From assembly GCA_016934035.1 (NCBI GenBank), contig JAFGTP010000011.1, positions 124,486 to 188,485 of the forward strand: a stretch of 64,000 nt of DNA, read 5' to 3'. The DNA comes from Fidelibacterota bacterium (GTDB lineage: Bacteria; Fidelibacterota; UBA2242; JAFGTP01). Under the pieces are notes generated by a model. The model searched no databases and was not told the origin of the DNA. It was given only the letters and a program-made list of their open reading frames with translations. The translations under genes were made by a program, and so were the position numbers. Numbering within the stretch: the stretch's first letter is position 1; every line of letters begins with the position of its first letter. Positions 18,097-24,958 of the stretch are shown here, piece by piece.

Positions 18097-19574
18097 TCCC
18101 CACCATTCAACACATCCATAATTTCCCTGAAGGATTCCAGACCGGATTCAATATTCTCGATGATTTCATTGGCGAGGATATCAGGATCAGGCAGATTATC
18201 GAGGTCTGCCAGAGATTTATCCTTAAGCCAGAAAATATCCAGATTGGTTTTGTCTCGGGCGATTATTTCATCATAGGTGAATTTTCTCCAACGACCTTCC
18301 TCATTATCTGCATTCCAAGTTTCTTGTCGTTTATGGCGGTTTCCGGGCTTGTATTGGTCGATGAATTTCCGCAGGTCTTCCAACTTCATCGGGTCTTTCT
18401 TCAAGGTATGATGAATATTGGTGCGATAATCATAAATCCAAACATCCTTTGTCCAAGCCTCTTTGGAAGCAGGTTTATTAACGAAGAACAAAACATTGGC
18501 TTTGACACCTTGCGCGTAAAAAATTCCGGTAGGTAATCTGAGAATTGTATGGAGTTCGGTTTGTTGCATTAGTTGTTTGCGGACGGTTTCTCCGGCGCCA
18601 CCTTCAAACAGAACATTATCCGGCATAACAACAGCAGCTTCACCATTGACTTTCAGCAGGGTTTTGATATGTTGCAGGAAGTTCAACTGCTTATTGGAAG
18701 TGGTTGCCCAGAAATCCTGACGGTTGTAATTCATATCCTGTTTTTCCTGTTTGCCTTCTTCATTGGTGATGGTAATACTGCTTTTTTTACCAAAGGGTGG
18801 ATTTGCAAGGACGTAATCATATCTTTCGCCAGTATCGGAAATCAAAGCATCGGTTGAGGAAATAAAAGTCTCACCGTCAATTTCTCCGATATTATGCAAA
18901 AACATATTCATTAAGCATAAACGACGCGTATTTGCTACAATTTCATTACCGGAAAAGGTTTTGTTTTTCAGGAATTCCTTTTCGTCACGGTCAAGATTGC
19001 AGTTGCTGACAATATAGTCATAAGCAGCCAGGAAAAATCCACCGGTTCCGCAGGCAGGGTCAGCAATGGTTTTCTTGGGTTTGGGCTGAATACATTCTAC
19101 CATAGCCCGAATCAATGCTCTGGGTGTAAAGTATTGTCCGGCGCCGCTTTTGGTATCTTCTGCGTTCTTTTCCAGCAGTCCTTCATAGATTTGACCTTTG
19201 ACATCAGCACCCATCATGCTCCATTTTTCTCTGTCTATCATATTGATCACTTTGGAGAGGTTAGCAGGGTCTTGAATTTTGTTTTGAGATTTAGTGAATA
19301 TCTGTCCAAGAATTCCTGATGTTTTACCTAATTCACGGAGTAATTTTGTGTAATGGCTTTCCAGGTCAGCACCACTTTTCAATGTCAGACTTTCCCAATT
19401 GTATTCATTGGGAATATTGGTTTCACGGCTGTAAGGTGGTTTGCTGTATTCATCTGCCATTTTGAGGAACAGGAGATAGGTGATCTGTTCCAGATAATCA
19501 CCATAACTCACGCCATCGTCTCTCAGTACATTGGCGAAATTCCACACTTTTGATATGATTGCTGATTCAGTCAT
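18093..19574 (-). CDS. hsdM: type I restriction-modification methyltransferase subunit
   Basis: A 493-residue N6-adenine methyltransferase. The S-adenosylmethionine motif I is DPACGTGGF (residues 172-180) and the catalytic motif IV is NPPF (258-261). The N-terminal helical domain (WNFANVLRDDGVSYGDYLEQITYLLFLKM) is the usual HsdM N-domain. The length is normal, so it looks intact. It is separated from hsdS by the RAYT gene rather than lying next to it. Upstream spacing to RAYT is only 3 bp, so expression probably still comes from the hsdR promoter. It works with HsdS to methylate host DNA. Confidence 0.96.
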   Translation of the reverse strand: MTESAIISKVWNFANVLRDDGVSYGDYLEQITYLLFLKMADEYSKPPYSRETNIPNEYNWESLTLKSGADLESHYTKLLRELGKTSGILGQIFTKSQNKIQDPANLSKVINMIDREKWSMMGADVKGQIYEGLLEKNAEDTKSGAGQYFTPRALIRAMVECIQPKPKKTIADPACGTGGFFLAAYDYIVSNCNLDRDEKEFLKNKTFSGNEIVANTRRLCLMNMFLHNIGEIDGETFISSTDALISDTGERYDYVLANPPFGKKSSITITNEEGKQEKQDMNYNRQDFWATTSNKQLNFLQHIKTLLKVNGEAAVVMPDNVLFEGGAGETVRKQLMQQTELHTILRLPTGIFYAQGVKANVLFFVNKPASKEAWTKDVWIYDYRTNIHHTLKKDPMKLEDLRKFIDQYKPGNRHKRQETWNADNEEGRWRKFTYDEIIARDKTNLDIFWLKDKSLADLDNLPDPDILANEIIENIESGLESFREIMDVLNGGE

Positions 19575-19577
19575 AGT

Positions 19578-20390
19578 TTATCCTTCAAAAAATTTATCCT
19601 CATGCCATCTGGCAGGATTGGTTATGATATAGTTTGATATGTTTTCGTATGCTCTGTCGTCTCTAATGATATGGTCATAGTAACGAGGTTGCCAGGAGAA
19701 GGCTGGATTTAGCTTTTTTGCCTGTATTGTTACTGATGATTTATAGCCTCTGATGATAGAAGAAAGGTTCTTGCTCTGCGGGCCAAATGCTGAGACGCCA
19801 TGCATGGCGTCTTTACCTTTTCCATCTTGGATAGATTGGTCGGGTTGGGGATCCGTTGAGACGCCATACATGGCGTCTTTACTGTTATATTGGTTTTCTC
19901 CGATTATGATGATCCCATGGATATGATTGGGCATTACTGTGAAATCACCGAGTTCTATATTCATGTCTTGTCTAAGTTCTTTGGTTTTGTGCCATTCTTC
20001 GACGGCAACCTTCCCAATCTCTGTCAATCTCATCTCGTGATCGACTATCTCACCAAAGTAGTTTACTCTGTTTTTTGTGCAGATAGTGATGAAGTAGGCA
20101 GCGTTGGAGCCGTAGTCCCAGTATTTCAGGCGGGTTGAGTCTTTGCGATAGCGGCCCTTAAAAAGTTGATCAGTATCTGGTTGAGATATCCGCTGAGACG
20201 CCACGCATGGCGTCTTTACTTTTTCCCTTTGAGGTAGATTGGATGGTTGGGATATCCGTTGAGACGCCACGCTTGGCGTCTTTACCTTATCTTTTTGGAT
20301 AGATTGGTTGGTTTTAGGATCTGTTGAGACGCGATGCATCGCGTCTTTACCCTTATCCTTATCGTTACTTTTTTTTTCCTTATCCACCAT
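19578..20390 (-). CDS. REP-associated tyrosine transposase (RAYT, IS200-like)
   Basis: A 270-residue Y1 (HUH) transposase. The core has YFITICTKNRVNYFGEI, the HUH-type motif NHIHGIIII (HIH at 156-158), SSIIRGYKSSVT with the probable nucleophile Tyr216, and the C-terminal YYDHIIRDDRAYENISNYIITNPARWHEDKF. I chose ATG 20390, after GAAGAAG, instead of the ORF start at 20495, which lies deep in hsdS. The first 75 residues and a loop near residues 170-205 are made of in-frame copies of the palindromic repeat (KDAMHRVST, KTPSVASQ, KTPCVASQ, KDAMYGVST, KDAMHGVSA). The gene is nested between hsdS and hsdM with 10 bp and 3 bp spacers. It is domesticated rather than an intact insertion sequence; no flanking IS ends are seen. 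Confidence 0.88.
   Translation of the reverse strand: MVDKEKKSNDKDKGKDAMHRVSTDPKTNQSIQKDKVKTPSVASQRISQPSNLPQREKVKTPCVASQRISQPDTDQLFKGRYRKDSTRLKYWDYGSNAAYFITICTKNRVNYFGEIVDHEMRLTEIGKVAVEEWHKTKELRQDMNIELGDFTVMPNHIHGIIIIGENQYNSKDAMYGVSTDPQPDQSIQDGKGKDAMHGVSAFGPQSKNLSSIIRGYKSSVTIQAKKLNPAFSWQPRYYDHIIRDDRAYENISNYIITNPARWHEDKFFEG
19793..19812. repeat. REP-like palindrome a (inside RAYT)
   Basis: AGACGCCATGCATGGCGTCT, a perfect 20-bp palindrome inside the RAYT coding region, followed by TTACC as in the other copies. Confidence 0.92.
19859..19878. repeat. REP-like palindrome b (inside RAYT)
   Basis: AGACGCCATACATGGCGTCT, one central mismatch from copy a. About 46 bp separate it from copy a. Confidence 0.88.
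20196..20215. repeat. REP-like palindrome c (inside RAYT)
   Basis: AGACGCCACGCATGGCGTCT. Same unit as copy a, with a changed centre, and the same TTTAC flank. Confidence 0.88.
20262..20281. repeat. REP-like palindrome d (inside RAYT)
   Basis: AGACGCCACGCTTGGCGTCT, with the spacer to copy c showing the same TAGATTGG-type filler as the other spacers. Confidence 0.85.
20327..20346. repeat. REP-like palindrome e (RAYT 5' end)
   Basis: AGACGCGATGCATCGCGTCT, a perfect palindrome in which both arms changed together (GCC/GGC to GCG/CGC). The compensated change argues that the hairpin itself is conserved. Confidence 0.9.
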
Positions 20391-20400
20391 CACTACTTCT

Positions 20401-21918
20401 TCACCGAATCCTCTCCAGCAGTTTCTCTGCCGGTTCCCAGTCCGGTTCCTGGCGGCAGGCTTCCAGTTCTGATGCTGATAACAGGTTGCCTTCAAAGGCT
20501 TTTTTCAGGATGCTTTGGCGCAGGGCTTCGGCTTTGTTCAGGCTATCCTGTATGTTTTCTTCAACTTTTTCACAGACCAATAGTCGGCTTTCGATTTCTT
20601 GTACGATTTGGTGTTGTTCTTCAAAAGAGCAAAATGGTAATGGTATTCGTCCTAATTCAGTTTGGTTTATCTTTGGCAAAATTGTGCGTGAACCACTGTT
20701 TGAAGATTTATCCACAAAATATTTTGAAAGCATTAAGTGAAACAAAAATTTTATTTGCATTTTGGATTCAATAGGATACATATCTGCACTACAAAGACCT
20801 TCGAATTTTGCAATTATTAATTTGTTCAAATATGGACGTATTTTTGAATATATGATTTGACCATCATAAAAGTAGTGTTTTGGACTGAAGACTTTATCTT
20901 CTTCAATTGTATTATAATTCAGTAATTTACCTGTTTCTCTTTGAATATTATCGGGAGCGATATGCGGCATATTTTTATAAACTTCTGGTGATACTAAATT
21001 ACTTTTTATTTCATTAACATCTGAAAGTTTAACCCACTTCCACCCATCCGGCAATTCCGGCAACTTCTCCAACTCCTCTTTAGTCAGTGGTGGCAATTCC
21101 TTTGGCTGTTTAGGCTTGGATGAAATCTTACCTTGTTTCCAGTCCTCCAGTTGTTGCTGGTAGTGGTTTTTCCGCTCGGTTTTGATTTGGGTGAGGAGGT
21201 CTTCGGCGGTGGGGAGGCTGGTTGAGAGTGGTTGAGATACCTGTTGAGACGTTTGTTGAGACGCTGGTTGAGACGCTGGTTGAGACGCCATGCATGGCGT
21301 CTTTACTTTTTCCCTCTGGATAGGTTGGTTGGTTTTGGGGTCAGTCGAGACGCGATGCTTCGCGGCTATATGGCTTTCCCGCCATTCTTGGGTGAGGTCA
21401 CCTTCGAAGGCTTTTTTCAGCACTGCCTGACGATAGACTTTCAGTTGTTCCTGTGCGGTTTTGAGATTGGCGATTCCATTGTCCAACTCACTGAATAACT
21501 GCTCGATTTTGGCGACAATAGCGCGTTGTTCGGGGAGGGGAGAAAGTTTAAAGGTGATTTTTTCAATATCTCTTTTTGCAAGGCTAGGGATTGTTGTACT
21601 TTTATCAAGTTTTTTAAAATTGAATCCACAACAAAAATAGTAAAAATATTTTGAGTCAACAATTGAAAGGGGAGACATTCCAAAAGCAGTATCAATGTTC
21701 CAAAATTTTTCATTAACAAGTATTGGACTATTAATAGTACCTTTTCGTCCTATAATTGTAGTACCTGGCTCACACAAATATTCATTAGCATAATCAAATA
21801 GACCGCTACTTCCATAAATTGGATATTTGCCTTCATCGTTTCTTACTTTTTTTTGATCTTTTCCGCTAATAATATTGCTGATATTACCTAACCGAACATC
21901 AACCCAATCTTCCCTCAT
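20401..21918 (-). CDS. hsdS: type I restriction-modification specificity subunit
   Basis: A 505-residue DNA-recognition subunit with two target-recognition domains. TRD1 is about residues 1-145 (WVDVRLGNISNIISGKD and LPEQRAIVAKIEQLFSELD), and TRD2 is about 290-440 (GWKWVKLSDVNEIKS). Each is followed by a helical conserved region ending in the repeated LKKAFEG (LKKAFEGDL near residue 170, LKKAFEGNL near 475). Between them lies an unusually long linker of about 100 residues. It carries two REP-like palindromes and a four-residue tandem repeat (SQPA, SQPA, SQQT, SQQV, SQPL). The start overlaps the hsdR stop by 1 bp. The frame is intact despite the inserts. It sets the methylation and cleavage sequence; the target cannot be read off. 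Confidence 0.94.
   Translation of the reverse strand: MREDWVDVRLGNISNIISGKDQKKVRNDEGKYPIYGSSGLFDYANEYLCEPGTTIIGRKGTINSPILVNEKFWNIDTAFGMSPLSIVDSKYFYYFCCGFNFKKLDKSTTIPSLAKRDIEKITFKLSPLPEQRAIVAKIEQLFSELDNGIANLKTAQEQLKVYRQAVLKKAFEGDLTQEWRESHIAAKHRVSTDPKTNQPIQREKVKTPCMASQPASQPASQQTSQQVSQPLSTSLPTAEDLLTQIKTERKNHYQQQLEDWKQGKISSKPKQPKELPPLTKEELEKLPELPDGWKWVKLSDVNEIKSNLVSPEVYKNMPHIAPDNIQRETGKLLNYNTIEEDKVFSPKHYFYDGQIIYSKIRPYLNKLIIAKFEGLCSADMYPIESKMQIKFLFHLMLSKYFVDKSSNSGSRTILPKINQTELGRIPLPFCSFEEQHQIVQEIESRLLVCEKVEENIQDSLNKAEALRQSILKKAFEGNLLSASELEACRQEPDWEPAEKLLERIR
21221..21284. repeat. 12-bp tandem repeat in the hsdS linker
   Basis: About five tandem units beginning GTTGAGA: 21231-21242, 21243-21254, 21255-21266 and 21267-21278, with a shorter 10-bp unit at 21221 and a partial unit running into the palindrome at 21283. 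The last two full units are identical (GTTGAGACGCTG). Twelve bases equal four codons, so a copy change keeps the frame. Translated on the minus strand the units give SQPA/SQQT/SQQV-type tetrapeptides. Confidence 0.88.
21283..21302. repeat. REP-like palindrome f (inside hsdS)
   Basis: AGACGCCATGCATGGCGTCT, identical to copy a in RAYT, inserted in frame in the hsdS inter-domain linker (about residues 206-212, read as KTPCMASQ). Confidence 0.92.
21348..21367. repeat. degenerate REP-like palindrome g (inside hsdS)
   Basis: AGACGCGATGCTTCGCGGCT, related to copy e but with mismatches in the right arm. It lies 45 bp from copy f with the same filler (GGATAGGTTGGTTGG) between them. Confidence 0.75.
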
Positions 21919-24710
21919 TAAACCGCCAATACTTCATTCAATTCATTAATAATATCATCCATTTCATCACCGAAGAGTTCGTACATTTTACCCCGTCCGC
22001 CTTCAGCATCAAAGGGTGTATAGTCCAAATCTTCCACTTTTAGATGAAAACTTTCCAGTACATGGTTTTTCAGCAGTCGCAGCCAACTCATCTGCTCCTC
22101 ATTGAAGCGGTTGTGCTGTCCGGCATTCTGTCGGAATATCCATTGCCTGAAATTTTCATCAATGGTTTTGTCATAGGCTGTTAGAGTGCTGTCAATGCCA
22201 CAGGCCCGACGCACCACAGAAACCAGCGCTGTCAATTCCTTGCCCGGTAATTTACTATCAATGCCATCAATAGTGCTATAGGCTTTATAAATATTATAAG
22301 GGGTGAAGTTCGGGTGCTCCATTTTGACCTTTTCAAACAGGTCTTTGATCATTTTGAAGGTGATTTCCCGTCTTCGATAAGGCTGGTCATAAAAAATCGA
22401 CAAGGCAATGATTTCATCCTTGTTGGCTTCCAGATATTCACTGAAATCCATCACCAGTTTTTCGGCTTTTTCAGTGGTGGTGTCGTCCCATTCCGACGTA
22501 ATGACTTCATCAATGTTTCGATGATCAATGATCTGGTCATGAACTCGTCGCACATTATCAATATAGTCATTGAGTTCACCGGTAAAAGTGGAAGAAGCGA
22601 TATTCAGTAATTCCTGTTGGGCTTTTTCTTTGGCCACTTCAAGACTGGGCAGGTTTTCTGATGCTTTCAGTTGGATTGCCATTTCATCAATTTTATCAGG
22701 GTCAAAAGCATCCAGTAGTTCTTTGGTAATTTGCTTAAGGTTTTTACCATTACCCAGTTCTTTGACCTTCTGGGCTTCGGGTTCTGTGATCTGCTTGTCC
22801 AGACGGATGAGGCGGTTTGCCAATGAGAGGAAGGTATCTTCTTCCTGCACGCCCATTGTCACAGCCCCGAGTAAATCTTTCAATAAAACCGAGCGTTTTC
22901 TTTCCAAAGGACGACTGTCGGTTTTCCTGGATTTTGTCACACCTACGGCATCAACGATCACAAAGCCGGTTTTGGCTTTGGCTGTGGCTGAGACTTCCTG
23001 CAATTTGTCATTATCAATGGTGCGGGTTCCTCTGCCTTTCATCTGCTCAAAATAGTTTTTGCTTTTTACATCCCGCATAAAGAGCAATACTTCCAGTGGT
23101 TTTACATCGGTTCCGGTGGCAATCATATCAACAGTGACGGCAATTCTCGGATTAAAGGCATTGCGGAAGCGGCTCAATACTGATTTTGGGTCTTCTTCTG
23201 TTTTGTAGGTGACTTTTTTACAAAAATCATCGGATTCATTGAATTCTTCCCGCACAATTTTGATAATGTCATCAGCGTGGCTGTCGGTTTTGGCAAAAAT
23301 CAGGGTTTTTGGTACTTCATAGTCACCACCTTTATTATATCGGTCTGGAAATATTTCTGTTTTCAAGGCTTTTTGGAATTCACGGATAATGGTGCGGATC
23401 TGGCTTTTGTTCACTACTGCCCGATCAAGATCATTGCGTTTATACTCAAGATCATCATCCATCTGTTCCCAGCGTTTTTTGCGGGTCAGTTTGTCCCGCT
23501 TATCCACAAACCAGCCTTTATGAACGGTTTCACCATCTTTGGATATTTTGGTCTCAATAGTATAAATGTCATGAGGCACATTGACACCATCGGCAACCGA
23601 TTCTTCATAAGTGTATTCACTGACCACATTTTCATTGAAAAAGCCGAAAGTGCGTTTGTCCGGTGTGGCGGTCAATCCAATGAGGAAGGAATCAAAGTAA
23701 TCCAAAACCTGTTTCCAGAGATTGTATATGGAGCGGTGGCATTCATCGATGACAATGAAATCAAACATTTCGATGGGAACCTGGGGATTGTAAACTACCG
23801 GCATCGGTGTTTTTTTCATGAGTTGCTGTTCCATCCATGAAGATTCATTGGGATTGTCCAATTCTGCAGAATCGTCCATTTCTTCGCCTTTGAGAATGGA
23901 ATAGAGCCGTTGAATGGTAGATATACAGACATGACTGTCAGAAGCGATGTAGCCGGATTTCAGCAGTTGCACATTGTAGAGTTCGGTAAACTTGCGGTTA
24001 TCGTCGATTGGCTCATACTTCATGAATTCCTGTTCTGCCTGTTCACCCAGATTTCGTGTATCCACCAAAAACAAGACCCGTTTGGCATTGGCGTGTTTTA
24101 ATAAGCGATACAGAAAAGTGACCGCAGTAAAGGTTTTTCCTGCGCCTGTTGCCATCTGAATCAATGCTTTAGGTCTGTTGTCTTTGTAGGAATGTTCCAG
24201 ATTGGTAATGGCTCGAATCTGTGCCAGTCTCAATCCTTCCGGGTCAAGATAGGGAATTTGTTGGAGTCGGGTTCGCAAAGAATCCTTTTTCAGCCATTCC
24301 GCCATTGTTTCCGGTCTGTGGAAATGAAAAATTTCCCGTCCTCTCGGTTTCGGGTCACGATAATCCCGAAAGCGTGTGATGGTTCCGGTAGATTCATAAA
24401 CAAAGGGGAGAGGGTCATTATTCAGATATTTCAGTTTGCCCGTTGCATAGCGGACGGATTGCTCTTCAATCGTTGTTAAACGGTGTCCTTCATCCTCTTT
24501 TTTGGCTTCAATAATGCCAACAGGTTTCCGGTTTACAAAAAGTACATAATCTGCGGGGCCGGAATCGGTTTGATATTCACGAATTGCTATGCCATTGCCG
24601 ACACTCCAATTGATACGGTCATTGTCCTGAACCTGCCAGCCGGCTTGCTCAAGCATTCTATCAATCTTATCTCTTGCGATCTGTTCCGGATTCTGATTTA
24701 TCATTGCCAT
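21918..24710 (-). CDS. hsdR: type I restriction endonuclease/translocase subunit
   Basis: A 930-residue motor and nuclease subunit. The N-terminal PD-(D/E)xK nuclease is GPADYVLFVNRKPVGIIEAKK (Asp54, Glu68, Lys70). The helicase part has Walker A ATGAGKT (187-193), the DEAD-box variant IDECHRS and motif III LTATPDKRT. The C-terminal region resembles the EcoEI-type R-subunit domain. All motifs are intact, so the enzyme should be active. It is the first gene of the operon. The 248-bp A+T-rich gap between it and the divergent esterase gene must hold the promoters. Order R-S-M with a transposase between S and M is unusual. Confidence 0.96.
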   Translation of the reverse strand: MAMINQNPEQIARDKIDRMLEQAGWQVQDNDRINWSVGNGIAIREYQTDSGPADYVLFVNRKPVGIIEAKKEDEGHRLTTIEEQSVRYATGKLKYLNNDPLPFVYESTGTITRFRDYRDPKPRGREIFHFHRPETMAEWLKKDSLRTRLQQIPYLDPEGLRLAQIRAITNLEHSYKDNRPKALIQMATGAGKTFTAVTFLYRLLKHANAKRVLFLVDTRNLGEQAEQEFMKYEPIDDNRKFTELYNVQLLKSGYIASDSHVCISTIQRLYSILKGEEMDDSAELDNPNESSWMEQQLMKKTPMPVVYNPQVPIEMFDFIVIDECHRSIYNLWKQVLDYFDSFLIGLTATPDKRTFGFFNENVVSEYTYEESVADGVNVPHDIYTIETKISKDGETVHKGWFVDKRDKLTRKKRWEQMDDDLEYKRNDLDRAVVNKSQIRTIIREFQKALKTEIFPDRYNKGGDYEVPKTLIFAKTDSHADDIIKIVREEFNESDDFCKKVTYKTEEDPKSVLSRFRNAFNPRIAVTVDMIATGTDVKPLEVLLFMRDVKSKNYFEQMKGRGTRTIDNDKLQEVSATAKAKTGFVIVDAVGVTKSRKTDSRPLERKRSVLLKDLLGAVTMGVQEEDTFLSLANRLIRLDKQITEPEAQKVKELGNGKNLKQITKELLDAFDPDKIDEMAIQLKASENLPSLEVAKEKAQQELLNIASSTFTGELNDYIDNVRRVHDQIIDHRNIDEVITSEWDDTTTEKAEKLVMDFSEYLEANKDEIIALSIFYDQPYRRREITFKMIKDLFEKVKMEHPNFTPYNIYKAYSTIDGIDSKLPGKELTALVSVVRRACGIDSTLTAYDKTIDENFRQWIFRQNAGQHNRFNEEQMSWLRLLKNHVLESFHLKVEDLDYTPFDAEGGRGKMYELFGDEMDDIINELNEVLAV

Positions 24711-24958
24711 AATAGGGGAATTTAGGGTTTTGTTATTATGAATACAATTTTATTGATTTGTTTTTATATTTATCTTTTCTGTAAAAATTCTACAAATCGA
24801 TCACTGAGTTTTTGATTTGCGGATTGTGATTGATTTGTAATTAAAATTTCAATTGCCTGGATTTTATATTTTGTGTAATTGTTTCCAATTTTCTTCTTTA
24901 ATCCCTTCCATAATTTTCCTAGGTTATTGGGAAAATGAAAAAATTGGGAGATAGTCGC

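Noticed and set aside
19793-21367. A CRISPR array
   Set aside because: The repeats are palindromes inside coding genes, the filler between them is itself repeated, and no cas genes are present.
24711-24958. A tRNA-end duplication (att site) at the right end of the restriction region
   Set aside because: I looked for the TTCGAGTCCTATCCAGGGC end and found no match; no integrase is present either.
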